Positions 17,116-25,091 of a DNA stretch of 64,000 nt are shown here, piece after piece. How positions within the stretch are numbered: position 1 is the first letter of the stretch; each line of letters begins with the position of its first letter. A model generated the notes under the pieces. The model ran no database searches. It had not been told where the DNA came from and saw only the letters and a list, made by a program, of their open reading frames with translations. The position numbers and the translations under genes are program-made. Source of the DNA: Pseudomonas sp. RIT-PI-AD (GTDB lineage Bacteria > Pseudomonadota > Gammaproteobacteria > Pseudomonadales > Pseudomonadaceae); contig NZ_JANZKU010000014.1 in assembly GCF_025642785.1 (NCBI RefSeq), positions 55,739-119,738 on the forward strand. Reading direction: 5' to 3'.

Positions 17116-19521
17116 CTAGGGGGCCTTCTTCTCGCCCGGGGCCGGAGCGGCGGGCGCCGGTTCGGACGGAGTCTCGTCCGTTGCCGCGGGTGTCGGAGTC
17201 GCGGGCTGGCCGCTCTCCTTCGCCTCGGGCGCCTCCACCGGGGCCTCGGTGGCCGCCGGCGTATCGCCTTTCGCGGGAGCCGGCGCCTTGTCGGCCGCCG
17301 GCGGGTTCGCCGGACCGCTGGCGGGTTGCGCCGCGCTGGCCGGCACCGGGTTGCCGCGGATCGCCTTCGGCACCTGAAGGTTGGCCTTGCGTACGGCGTC
17401 GACGAACCCCTGCCAGGGGCGATCGGTGATCCCCACCAGACCGAAGTGGCCGTTCTCGCCATCCAGCAGGCGGCCGGTCACCGGCTGATCCAGGTATTGG
17501 AACCAGTGGATGCCGACGATCTGCGGCTCCGCCAGGGCCTGTTCGAGGAAATGCGCATAGGCCGGGCCACGGTCCTCTTCCCGCGGGACTTCGGCGACGC
17601 CGCCCCAGAACGGGCCGCGATCGCGCGAACCGAAGTGGAATTCGCTGACCAGCAGTGGCTTGTCGAGCGCGCGCAGGGTCGCGAAGTCGTAACCATGCTG
17701 CGGTTCGCGGGTATAGAAGTTGAAGCTCAGCACATCGCAGTACTGGGCGCAGGCCTCGATCGCCTCGGGGATGCTGTTGGCGAAACGCCCGCCGAGGAGC
17801 ATGTGGTTGGGCGCGTGCCAGTCCAGGGAATCGGCGATGGTCTTGAAATAGGTATCGGCGTAGAGGCGCTGGAAGCGCTTCAAGTCTTCCTCGATGGCCG
17901 GGTGCTCGGGGCTCGGCAGCGGAGCCTCGAAGCCGGGGTCCTCCATCAGCTCCCAGGCCGACAACTCGATGCCCCAGGCGGCAGAGAGCCCGCTCTGGTT
18001 GCGGTACTTGTCGCGCAGTTGCTTGAGGAACGCGCGCTTGGCCGGGACGTCGGTGGTCAGGCGCAGCGTGGCGTAGGCCAGTGCGTAGCGCCAGTGCGGG
18101 TCTTCCGGCCGGCCGGCCCAGGCCAGCTCGTTGTCGGCGAAGAAGCCGATCAGCCAGGGGTCGTCGCGGTGATCGCGGGCGGCGATGGCGATGGAGCGCT
18201 CGGCCGCCATGGCGAAACGCGGGTCGAAGGGGTCCGGCATGCCGCCCCACCAGTCCAGCCCGGTGCTGATGGTGGCGAAGTCCCCATGGATCGACAGCGG
18301 CAGCGTGTAGGGCAGTTGCTGGCTGGTGGAGAAGCCCTCGTCGCTCCAGTTGCCGACGGTATTGAACCCCCAGGCCTGTAGGCGCTGGGTGGCCAGCTTG
18401 CGCCATTCGGCGGCGTCGAAGGTGCCGTTCAGGCGCGCCTGGTTGGCGGCGTAGAAGTCGTACCAGCGTCCTTGGGCGTACGCCCTGCCCTTGTTCGCGC
18501 CGATCTCGTTGCGGGCGTCCTGGCGGCCGTAATGGGCGGCGAGCGGTTCGCCCTCCTGGGGCAGGCCCTCGAACATCGCCTCGCGGCCCTCGACGAAGGT
18601 CTGGCTCTGTTCGGTGTTGATCGCGTTCACCCCGAGGGAATAGAACGGATTGCCCTCCGGCGTGACCAGGTACCAGCGGCCGTCGCGTTTCTCGGTGCGG
18701 AAGAATCCGGATGGCTCGAAGCGCTGGCCGCCGAGCCAGCCGCCGAAGCGATCCTGCTCGGGGCGCTGGGCGAGCTGTTCGTCGAGGCGCTGGCGCTCCT
18801 GTTGGGCGGCGCTCTTCAACTGGTCGTCGTTCTTGATCTTCTCCGGCCAGTCGCCGCGGGTGAACTGCCCATAGGTGTCCACCAGGCCCTTGTAGGCCTC
18901 GCCACGGACGTCCTCGCCCTGGGTGCCGAAGCGCCCCAGAAGGATGTTCTGCGCGACGTCCGGCTTGTCCAGGGCGATCACCACTTCCTTGACCTGGGCG
19001 GCGTCCAGTTCGCCCTCGACGCTCTCCGCCAGCAGCACGCGCTTGCCGTCGCGGTTCCAAGGCATCGGCGGGCCGGCACGCATGCCCTGGTCTTTCGGCG
19101 AGGTGGCCTTGAGCGGCACCAGCAGGGTCTGCGCGGGACCCGCGGGAAGGGCGATGCGGCTGTGCAAGGCCTTGCCGTCGGCGCCGACGATCTTCACGTC
19201 GAGGGTCAACGCCCAGTCCATGGCGTTCTGGATGCGCAGGCTCATGGCGCCGCTCTGGCTCCAGTCCCAGGTCCCGGTCTGCGGGGTGAGGCGCAGGCTC
19301 GGCTGGTCGCCGGCATTGAAGGTGAGGCGGCGGAGGATCTCCCCCTCCGCAGTAGTCTCGGCGGTGACGCTCGGCAGGCTGGCGTTCTCGGTGATCACCT
19401 GCACCGCATCCAGCGGCCGCACGAAGTTGAACAGGCTCTGCCCCTCGGCCGCCAGGGCCGGGCCGGCGACACCCAGCAGCATGGCTACCAGCAGCTTGTT
19501 CAACGCACTACTTCGACGCAT
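17116..19521 (-). CDS. Secreted glycoside hydrolase (beta-agarase/beta-galactosidase-like clan A)
   Basis: The 801-residue protein has a signal peptide (LLVAMLLGVAGPALAAE), a beta-sandwich-like N-terminal part (about 30-200), a TIM-barrel core (about 240-700) and a low-complexity Pro/Ala/Glu tail of about 70 residues. The catalytic pair of clan A retaining glycosidases is visible: acid/base N464-E465 in FFADNELAW and nucleophile E627 in LVSEFHFG. The WFQYLDQPVTGR segment closes the barrel. The overall look is that of agarase-like GH50/GH42 relatives, but the real polysaccharide is unknown. I use the ATG at 19521 (MRRSSALNK) with AGAGGAA upstream. It is monocistronic, ending at a hairpin. Confidence 0.78.
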   Translation of the reverse strand: MRRSSALNKLLVAMLLGVAGPALAAEGQSLFNFVRPLDAVQVITENASLPSVTAETTAEGEILRRLTFNAGDQPSLRLTPQTGTWDWSQSGAMSLRIQNAMDWALTLDVKIVGADGKALHSRIALPAGPAQTLLVPLKATSPKDQGMRAGPPMPWNRDGKRVLLAESVEGELDAAQVKEVVIALDKPDVAQNILLGRFGTQGEDVRGEAYKGLVDTYGQFTRGDWPEKIKNDDQLKSAAQQERQRLDEQLAQRPEQDRFGGWLGGQRFEPSGFFRTEKRDGRWYLVTPEGNPFYSLGVNAINTEQSQTFVEGREAMFEGLPQEGEPLAAHYGRQDARNEIGANKGRAYAQGRWYDFYAANQARLNGTFDAAEWRKLATQRLQAWGFNTVGNWSDEGFSTSQQLPYTLPLSIHGDFATISTGLDWWGGMPDPFDPRFAMAAERSIAIAARDHRDDPWLIGFFADNELAWAGRPEDPHWRYALAYATLRLTTDVPAKRAFLKQLRDKYRNQSGLSAAWGIELSAWELMEDPGFEAPLPSPEHPAIEEDLKRFQRLYADTYFKTIADSLDWHAPNHMLLGGRFANSIPEAIEACAQYCDVLSFNFYTREPQHGYDFATLRALDKPLLVSEFHFGSRDRGPFWGGVAEVPREEDRGPAYAHFLEQALAEPQIVGIHWFQYLDQPVTGRLLDGENGHFGLVGITDRPWQGFVDAVRKANLQVPKAIRGNPVPASAAQPASGPANPPAADKAPAPAKGDTPAATEAPVEAPEAKESGQPATPTPAATDETPSEPAPAAPAPGEKKAP

Positions 19522-19650
19522 AGGTATTCCTCTCAAGGCAGCGATGGGATGACGCGATCGGCGTCCACTGCATAAAAATTCGTTTCCGGCAGGAAAAACG
19601 ACGGCGGCTGGCTATCGTTCTTCAGACTGCATCAAGCCGGAGAGTCTCGC

Positions 19651-20472
19651 ATGGATATCAATAGCCTGTTCGAACAGTTACATACTCTACCCAGCATTCC
19701 CAAGGTGGCACAGGACCTGATCCTGCAATTCGACAACCCCCACACCAACCTGGACAGCGTAGCGCGCAACATCGCCCTCGATCCGGTGATCGCGGCGAAG
19801 GTGCTGCGGCTCGCCAACTCCGCGCGTTTCCGCGGCGCCCGCGAGGCCACCAGCATCGAGGACGCGGCCATGCGCCTGGGCTTCAACACCCTGCGCACCC
19901 TGGTATTGGCCTCGGCGGTGACCGGCGCCTTCAAGGCGGACAGCAGCTTCGATCTCAAGGGGTTCTGGACCCACAGCTTCCAGGTCGCCAGCATCGCCCG
20001 CCTGCTGGCCAAGCAACGCGGCGTGGCCGCGGAAACCGCATTCACCTGCGGCATGATGCACAACATCGGCGAATTGCTGATCCAGACGGCCGGCACCGAG
20101 TTGGTGAACGCGCTCAACCGGACCAAGACCGATGCCGCCGGGCGCGTCGCTGTTGAGACGTTGCAGCTCGGTTTCGGGTTCCCCGAGGTCGGCGCCGAGC
20201 TGGCCAAGCGTTGGCAACTGCCGGTGCTGATCCAGCAGGCCATCGCTTACCAGGCCCGCCCGCTGCAAGCGCCGGTGGACTTGCCGCTGCCGCGCTTGGT
20301 CGCCCAGGCGGTGCTGATCGCCGAGGCGTTGCGCCAGCATGGCGGCGCCAACGCGCCGGCCCAGGAGTCCCTGGAAGGCCCGCTGTTCGATGGGCTGGAC
20401 CTGGATGCGCTGTTCGCCGAGCTGCCGACGGTGTTGGAAGCGGACAAGGTCTTCGCCGAACTGCTGAACTGA
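19651..20472 (+). CDS. HDOD-domain signalling protein
   Basis: Nearly the whole 273-residue protein is a single HDOD domain. It starts LPSIPKVAQDLILQFDNP, then IALDPVIAAKVLRLANSARFRGA and AAMRLGFNTLRTLVLAS. The HD-like portion CGMMHNIGELLIQTA has lost the catalytic His-Asp pair. HDOD proteins are non-enzymatic scaffolds often involved in chemotaxis or cyclic-di-GMP-linked signalling in pseudomonads. There is no membrane segment. The start ATG follows CCGGAGAGTC. The gene stands alone and converges on dinG. A partner is not evident from neighbours. Confidence 0.9.
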   Translation: MDINSLFEQLHTLPSIPKVAQDLILQFDNPHTNLDSVARNIALDPVIAAKVLRLANSARFRGAREATSIEDAAMRLGFNTLRTLVLASAVTGAFKADSSFDLKGFWTHSFQVASIARLLAKQRGVAAETAFTCGMMHNIGELLIQTAGTELVNALNRTKTDAAGRVAVETLQLGFGFPEVGAELAKRWQLPVLIQQAIAYQARPLQAPVDLPLPRLVAQAVLIAEALRQHGGANAPAQESLEGPLFDGLDLDALFAELPTVLEADKVFAELLN

Positions 20473-20490
20473 GCCCCGCCGCCACGGCAT

Positions 20491-20514
20491 CGACCCGCCG
20501 GGCATTACGGGTCG
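20491..20514. terminator. Hairpin between convergent HDOD and dinG genes
   Basis: CGACCCG and CGGGTCG form a 7-base-pair stem with a 10-base loop in the 51-base gap where the HDOD gene and dinG end head to head. It could terminate both transcripts. No T-run is present. Confidence 0.45.
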
Positions 20515-20523
20515 GTCGCCGCG

Positions 20524-22668
20524 TCAGCCGATCTCCCGCCGGAACGGCGGCAACGCATTGAGAATCGCCTTACCGTAGCGCTGGGTGATCACTCTCCGGT
20601 CGAGCAGCGTGATGGTGCCGCGATCCTGCTCGGTGCGCAGCAGTCGCCCGCAGGCCTGCACCAGGCGCAACGACGCATCCGGCACGGCGATTTCCATGAA
20701 GGGGTTGCCTCCGCGCGCTTCGATCCATTCGGCGAGGGCGGCCTCCACCGGATCGTCCGGCACCGCGAAAGGAATCTTGGCGATCACCACGTGCTCGCAA
20801 TAGGCTCCCGGCAAGTCCACCCCTTCGGCGAAACTGGCCAGCCCGAAGAGGACGCTGGACGTGCCCTCGTCGACCCGCGCCTTGTGCTTGTTCAGGGTTT
20901 CCTGCTTGGACAGGTTGCCCTGGATCAGCACGCAGCGTCGCCACTCCCGCTCCAGGCCGTCGAACACGTCCTGCATCTGCCGCCGCGAGGAAAACAGCAC
21001 CAGGCTGCCCCGCGAGCCTTCCACCAGGGCGGGCAACTCGCGGACGATGGCGGCCGTGTGGGCCGGTGCATCCCGTGGGTCGGCCTTCAGGTCCGGCACC
21101 CGCAGCACCCCGGCATCGGCATGGTGGAACGGGCTCGGCACCACGGCGGTGACCGCTGCGCGGGGCAGGCCGGCACGCATCCGATAGCGATCGAAGGTGC
21201 CCAGTGCGGTCAGAGTGGCGGACGTCACCAGGGCGCCGTAGGCGACGTTCCACAGGTTACGCCGCAGGGTCTCGGCGGCGAGGATCGGGCTGGCGTTGAC
21301 TTCTATGTCGTACAGCGATCCGCTTTCCGCCAGGGTCAGCCAGCGCGCCATCGGCGGGCTGTCCTGGGGGTCCTCGGCGGTGAACGCGGTCCACAGTTCC
21401 CAGTTGCCCTGGGCCCGGGCCAGCAGGCTGCCGAACAGCGGATACCACTCCTCGGCCTGGTGGCTGGCGATGCCGACGGTGGCCTCGCCGTCCATGGCTT
21501 CCTTCAGCAATTCGGTGAGACGGGTGAACAGGTCGTTGAGGATCGCGAAGCCTTTCTTCAACTCGACGCCCAGCGCCAACAAGTGCTCGGGCACCACGCC
21601 GGCCGGGAACCGGTGCCGCGGCCGCTCGCGGCCCTCCATGTCCTCGCCGGCGCGGAAGTCCGCCAGTTCCTCGCACGCGGTGAACATGAACTGCTGTTGG
21701 GTGCGCAGCTCCCGGGCCAGTTCCGGCACCTGCTCGATCAGGCGGCCGAGGTCGCCCGGCAGCGGGTGCTGGGCCAGCAGCTTGCTGAGATTCTTGGCGA
21801 TCTGCTCGAGCCAGTCGGCGGTGGAACGCAGCCGGGTGAAGTGGGCGAAGTGGCCGATGGCCTTGTCCGGCAGGTGATGGCCTTCGTCGAAGACGTACAG
21901 GGTGTCGCGCGGGTCCGGCAGGATGGCGCCGCCGCCGAGGGCCAGGTCGGCCAGCACCATGTCGTGGTTGGTCACGATGACATCGACCTTGGTCATGCCT
22001 TCGCGCGCGCGATAGAAAGCGCATTGCTGGAAGTTCGGGCAGTGGCGGTTGGTGCACTGGCTGTGGTCGGTGGTGACCCGCGCCCAATCGGCGTCCTCGA
22101 TGGCCTCGGGCCAGGCGTCGCGATCACCGTCCCAGCGATTGCCGGCGAGTTTCTCGATCATCTGGCCGAGCAGTTTCTGGCTGCGCTCGTCCACGTCGAT
22201 CTTGAAGCCCTCCTCCTCGAACAACTGCGCCGTGGCGCTCTGCGCCTCGCCTTCCTGCAGCAGCATGTCGAGCTTGGACAGGCACAGGTAGCGGCCGCGG
22301 CCCTTGGCCAGGGCGAAGCTGAAGTTCAGGCCGCTGTTGCGCATCAGGTCGGGCAGGTCCTTGTGGACGATCTGCTCCTGCAGGGCGACGGTGGCGGTGG
22401 CAATCACCAGGCGCTTGCCCGCCGCCTTCGCCACCGGGATCGCCGCCAAGCTGTAGGCGACCGTCTTGCCGGTCCCGGTACCCGCCTCCACCGCCACCAC
22501 CGCGGGCTCGCCGCTGCGATGGCCTTCGTCGTCGACCTGGATGGTGCCAAGCACCTTGGCCACCTCGGCGATCATCAGGCGCTGGCCATAGCGGGCCTTG
22601 AGCCCTTTGGCTTCGAGGAAACGCGTGTAGGCGCCCTGGATCTGGGACTTGAGTTCGGTACTGAGCAT
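20524..22668 (-). CDS. dinG: ATP-dependent DNA helicase DinG
   Basis: The 714-residue XPD-like helicase carries Walker A G63-TGTGKT69, Walker B D-E-G-H (YVFDEGHHLP, near 261), the iron-sulfur cluster cysteines (one in RYLCLSK and three in SQCTNRHCPNFQQC), and C-terminal motifs (VLFSSRRQM, QACGRLLRTEQDRG). DinG unwinds DNA:RNA hybrids and replication-blocking structures from 5' to 3'. Length is as expected for the family. The start MLSTELKSQ at 22668 lies 13 bases from a LexA box, so SOS control is likely, as reported for dinG elsewhere. It is divergent from a CopD-like gene. Confidence 0.94.
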   Translation of the reverse strand: MLSTELKSQIQGAYTRFLEAKGLKARYGQRLMIAEVAKVLGTIQVDDEGHRSGEPAVVAVEAGTGTGKTVAYSLAAIPVAKAAGKRLVIATATVALQEQIVHKDLPDLMRNSGLNFSFALAKGRGRYLCLSKLDMLLQEGEAQSATAQLFEEEGFKIDVDERSQKLLGQMIEKLAGNRWDGDRDAWPEAIEDADWARVTTDHSQCTNRHCPNFQQCAFYRAREGMTKVDVIVTNHDMVLADLALGGGAILPDPRDTLYVFDEGHHLPDKAIGHFAHFTRLRSTADWLEQIAKNLSKLLAQHPLPGDLGRLIEQVPELARELRTQQQFMFTACEELADFRAGEDMEGRERPRHRFPAGVVPEHLLALGVELKKGFAILNDLFTRLTELLKEAMDGEATVGIASHQAEEWYPLFGSLLARAQGNWELWTAFTAEDPQDSPPMARWLTLAESGSLYDIEVNASPILAAETLRRNLWNVAYGALVTSATLTALGTFDRYRMRAGLPRAAVTAVVPSPFHHADAGVLRVPDLKADPRDAPAHTAAIVRELPALVEGSRGSLVLFSSRRQMQDVFDGLEREWRRCVLIQGNLSKQETLNKHKARVDEGTSSVLFGLASFAEGVDLPGAYCEHVVIAKIPFAVPDDPVEAALAEWIEARGGNPFMEIAVPDASLRLVQACGRLLRTEQDRGTITLLDRRVITQRYGKAILNALPPFRREIG

Positions 22669-22680
22669 GGGCGCGGAGGG

Positions 22681-22696
22681 CTGGATAAATTTTCAG
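22681..22696 (-). promoter_or_regulatory. LexA (SOS) box upstream of dinG
   Basis: CTGGATAAATTTTCAG has the CTG-N10-CAG layout with an AT-rich core and differs from the consensus CTGTATATATATACAG mainly in the core. It sits 13 bases from the dinG start codon and 61 bases from the CopD-like start, in the shared promoter region. Its orientation is symmetrical; dinG is the expected target. Confidence 0.78.
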
Positions 22697-22756
22697 TGTT
22701 TCGGAGAGGCCGCTATGATAACGCGCGTTTCGCTGACCGCCACCGGAGATTGCCCA

Positions 22757-23221
22757 ATGACCGTCCATGCCCTCCTCTATAGCCTGCATGTCCTCGCCGC
22801 CCTGGTCTGGGTCGGCGGCATGTTCTTCGCCTGGCTGGTGCTTCGCCCCGCCGCCGTGGTCGCCTTGGAGGGCCCGGCACGCCTGGGGCTTTGGGTGGAG
22901 GTGCTGCGGCGCTTCTTCCGCTGGGTGTGGGCCTCAGTGGTGCTCTTGCCGCTCAGCGGAATCGGCCTGCTGGACCTGGGTTTCGCCGGCCTCGACGGCG
23001 CCCCGCGCTACGTTCAGGCAATGATCGGCCTGTACATCGCGATGGTCGCGCTGTTCCTGCGCATCCTCGCGTTGCAGTTTCCGCAGCTGCGACGTGCGGT
23101 GGATGCCGGCGACTGGGCCGCCGGCGCCGCTGCGTTGGGACAGATTCGCCGCCTGGTCGGCTTCAACCTGCTACTGGGCCTGACGGTAGTGGTTCTCGCC
23201 ACCGCGCGACCCGGCTTCTGA
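22757..23221 (+). CDS. CopD-like / DUF4149-type inner-membrane protein
   Basis: The 154-residue protein has four predicted membrane helices. The first contains HALLYSLHVLAALVWVGGMFFAWLVLRP, where His plus W-x-G-G-M recall CopD/PcoD and related heme-copper-type membrane domains. RRFFRWVWASVVLLPLSGIG and YVQAMIGLYIAMVALFLRI follow. Copper-resistance annotation is family-based; there are no copper genes nearby, so function is open. The ATG at 22757 lies after CACCGGAGATTG. It shares a short intergenic region with dinG, divergently, which may place it under the same LexA influence. Confidence 0.8.
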   Translation: MTVHALLYSLHVLAALVWVGGMFFAWLVLRPAAVVALEGPARLGLWVEVLRRFFRWVWASVVLLPLSGIGLLDLGFAGLDGAPRYVQAMIGLYIAMVALFLRILALQFPQLRRAVDAGDWAAGAAALGQIRRLVGFNLLLGLTVVVLATARPGF

Positions 23222-23244
23222 TCGCGCCCGGCGGAACCCGCGAC

Positions 23245-24006
23245 TCAAAAGCGCACGACGTCCACGGCGCCCGGAATGCCCGGCAGGCCGGGCTTGCCCG
23301 GATTGCCGGTACGCCCGTCGCGTCCGGCGTCGGTGCGATACAGCCAGCAGCCCTTGGAGGCGCCGCCCTTGCCGCCACTGCCGCCCTCGCCGGCCGGCCC
23401 GCCGGCACCGCCGTCGACGTCGGCGTGCAGGCTCTCGGCGGGGAAGTTCAGGGGAATCTCGACGCGAACCTGGCCTCCCGGGCCTCCGTTACGCCCATCG
23501 CCGCCATCCTGACCGTCGTGGCCGCGGCTGGCGCGGCCCCACAGGCAGCCTCCCGGCTGTCCGTAGGCGCCGCCGAGCCCCGCGTAGCCCGGCGAGCCCT
23601 GGCCGCCACGCACGTCCAGGGTCAGATCGGCGACGGTCACCCGTTGCAGGCGCAGCGTGAGGGTACGCCCGGCGCCGGCGTAACGCTGCATGTTCCCCGA
23701 CACGCCACGGGCCGCGATACGGCTGCCGGGGCCGATGTCGCCCTGGCGGACGTCGAGCAGGAATGCCTGCTCGCTGGGCGCCACGCCGATGTAGGCGTTT
23801 TCGCCCAGGCGCAACTCCTCGACATGCAGTTCACGCACCGTGGCCGGTATCAGCAGGCTCGCCTGATCCGCCACCTCCAGCCGCTCCAGCACCAGGATCT
23901 CGGCGTTTCCGGCCAGTCGCAGCAGGTTGTGCGGCTCGACACTGACCCGGCCATCCGCCAGTACACAAGGTGCGAGCAAGACCATCGACAGGGCTACCTT
24001 ACGCAT
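23245..24006 (-). CDS. Secreted collagen-like Gly-rich protein
   Basis: The 253-residue protein opens with a signal peptide (MRKVALSMVLLAPCVLA). Residues of about 20-130 are repetitive beta-type segments resembling a parallel beta-solenoid (NLLRLAGNAEILVLERLEV, VRELHVEELRLGENAYIGV). Residues from 130 onward are Gly-rich, with true Gly-x-y triplet runs: GHD-GQD-GGD-GRN-GGP and, near the C terminus, GRD-GRT-GNP-GKP-GLP-GIP. Two Cys in GGCLWG and KGCWLY may form a disulfide. It overlaps the upstream DUF1145 gene by 8 bases, so the two are translationally coupled. Exported to periplasm or surface; function unknown. Confidence 0.75.
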   Translation of the reverse strand: MRKVALSMVLLAPCVLADGRVSVEPHNLLRLAGNAEILVLERLEVADQASLLIPATVRELHVEELRLGENAYIGVAPSEQAFLLDVRQGDIGPGSRIAARGVSGNMQRYAGAGRTLTLRLQRVTVADLTLDVRGGQGSPGYAGLGGAYGQPGGCLWGRASRGHDGQDGGDGRNGGPGGQVRVEIPLNFPAESLHADVDGGAGGPAGEGGSGGKGGASKGCWLYRTDAGRDGRTGNPGKPGLPGIPGAVDVVRF

Positions 24007-24271
24007 GCGCCTGCTCCTTCCGGGATTGCACGGCGAGCAGATGGAAGACCCCGAACAGCAAGACCTGCAGGCGCTGGCGCCCCGGCGATTGCAACTGGCG
24101 CAGCTGCGCGCGGAACACCGCCAGTTCGATCAGGTGCATGCCCAGCACCAGCCCGCCGGCGAGCGACAACAGCAGGTCGATCGGATGGGCGAAGGGTACG
24201 ACCAGATTCGTCACCACCGCCGCCCAGAAAAGCAAAGCGAACGCCTTGCCGATACCCCAAATACTTTTCAT
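23999..24271 (-). CDS. DUF1145 (YhhL-like) inner-membrane protein
   Basis: The 90-residue protein has two or three membrane helices: IGKAFALLFWAAVVTNLVVPF, then PIDLLLSLAGGLVLGMHLIELAVF, and a weaker VLLFGVFHLLAV. The N-P/F-A-H-P turn between the first two and the H-x-x-E-L pattern match DUF1145/YhhL proteins, which have no established function. The ATG at 24271 is chosen from the family start (MKSIWGIGKAFALLF). Its stop codon overlaps the start of the collagen-like gene, which makes them a two-gene unit. Confidence 0.8.
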   Translation of the reverse strand: MKSIWGIGKAFALLFWAAVVTNLVVPFAHPIDLLLSLAGGLVLGMHLIELAVFRAQLRQLQSPGRQRLQVLLFGVFHLLAVQSRKEQAHA

Positions 24272-24442
24272 GCGGCCCCTGCCCCTTCGAGAAAGTTGGA
24301 TCGATCGCGCCCGCTCATGAGGTCGGGCGATTCTTATGTCGGCGAACCTTAGCGTCCCCGAGGTGAGGCGCCAAGCGGGAAATGAGTCGCGCGGCCTTTT
24401 GCCGGGGATTCGCCGGCAAAACCCCGGCATGAACGAAAAGCG

Positions 24443-24474
24443 GACAAGAAAACGCCCCGAACCGGTCGGGGCGT
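24443..24474 (-). terminator. Rho-independent terminator of ibpA
   Basis: On the minus strand ACGCCCCGA pairs with TCGGGGCGT around a 5-base loop, followed by TTTTCTTG. It lies about 50 bases beyond the ibpA stop codon and is a classical intrinsic terminator. Confidence 0.85.
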
Positions 24475-24524
24475 CCATATGGCTCGGAAAGGGGGTTCGC
24501 GTCGCCGCGAACCCCGGCCGGCTA

Positions 24525-24974
24525 TCAGTGTTCCAGCGCGGCGCGTTGCTCACCGCCGATGGGAATGCGCTTGGCCTTGGCTTCTTCCGGCACGCTGCGC
24601 AACAGATCGATGTGCAACAGGCCGTTCTGCAAGGCCGCCGCCTGGACCTCGATGTGGTCGGCGAGGCGGAACGACAGCTTGAAGGCACGCTGGGCGATGC
24701 CCTGGTGCAGGAAGGTGACGCCTTCCGCAGTCTTCTCGCGCCGGCCGCCGCTGACGGTCAGCACGCCGCGCTCGACTTGCAACTCCAGGTCTTCTTCCTG
24801 GAAGCCGGCGGCCGCGATGACGATACGGTACTGGTCGTCACCGTGCTTCTCGACGTTGTAGGGCGGGTAGGAACTGCCTGTCTCGTTGCGCAGCGCGGAT
24901 TCGAACAGGTCGTTGAACCGGTCGAAGCCGACGGAATGGCGGAACAGAGGGGCAAGGGAAAATGCTGTGCTCAT
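24525..24974 (-). CDS. ibpA: Small heat-shock protein IbpA (Hsp20)
   Basis: The 149-residue alpha-crystallin-type chaperone begins MSTAFSLAPLFRHSVGFDRFNDLFE, the usual IbpA N terminus. The crystallin domain includes YNVEKHGDDQYRIVIAAAGF, ELQVERGVLTVSGGR and the near-invariant RAFKLSFRLADHI. The C-terminal RIPIGG supplies the I-x-I anchoring motif. It holds aggregation-prone proteins during heat stress. The start codon follows CAGGAG by 7 bases. A sigma-32-type promoter and a hairpin that sequesters the ribosome-binding site lie upstream, so it is controlled by both transcription and temperature-dependent translation. Confidence 0.96.
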   Translation of the reverse strand: MSTAFSLAPLFRHSVGFDRFNDLFESALRNETGSSYPPYNVEKHGDDQYRIVIAAAGFQEEDLELQVERGVLTVSGGRREKTAEGVTFLHQGIAQRAFKLSFRLADHIEVQAAALQNGLLHIDLLRSVPEEAKAKRIPIGGEQRAALEH

Positions 24975-25040
24975 GACAATCTCCTGATATTTCAGCGAGT
25001 GAAAAGTGGTTCAGGGACCCGCTAGCGGCGTCCCACAGTC
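24975..25040 (-). promoter_or_regulatory. ROSE-type RNA thermometer in the ibpA leader
   Basis: On the minus strand, CTCGCTGAAATATCAGGAG (24981-24999) folds so that CUC pairs with GAG, C with G and UGA with UCA around AAUA. The G after CUC is left unpaired. That bulged G opposite a Shine-Dalgarno-pairing stem is the hallmark of ROSE elements in small heat-shock gene leaders. The AGGAG is thereby hidden at low temperature. The upstream part of the leader contains another possible stem (GACGCCGCTAGCGGGTC). Structure is inferred by eye. Confidence 0.7.
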
Positions 25041-25044
25041 ACTG

Positions 25045-25072
25045 AAATAGGGATGGTCATCGGACTTTCAAG
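25045..25072 (-). promoter_or_regulatory. Sigma-32 (RpoH) promoter of ibpA
   Basis: The minus strand reads CTTGAAA (25066-25072), 13 bases, then CCCTATTT (25045-25052). This is a close match to the heat-shock consensus CTTGAAA-N13-CCCCATNT. It lies about 70 bases upstream of the ibpA start and within a few dozen bases of the FimV-like stop codon. Confidence 0.85.
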
Positions 25073-25091
25073 CGTCCTCGGGAAAATTTTT

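Noticed and set aside
23276..23512. Possible DNA tandem repeat in the collagen-like gene
   Set aside because: The repetition is at the Gly-x-y protein level; codons vary and there is no exact DNA repeat.
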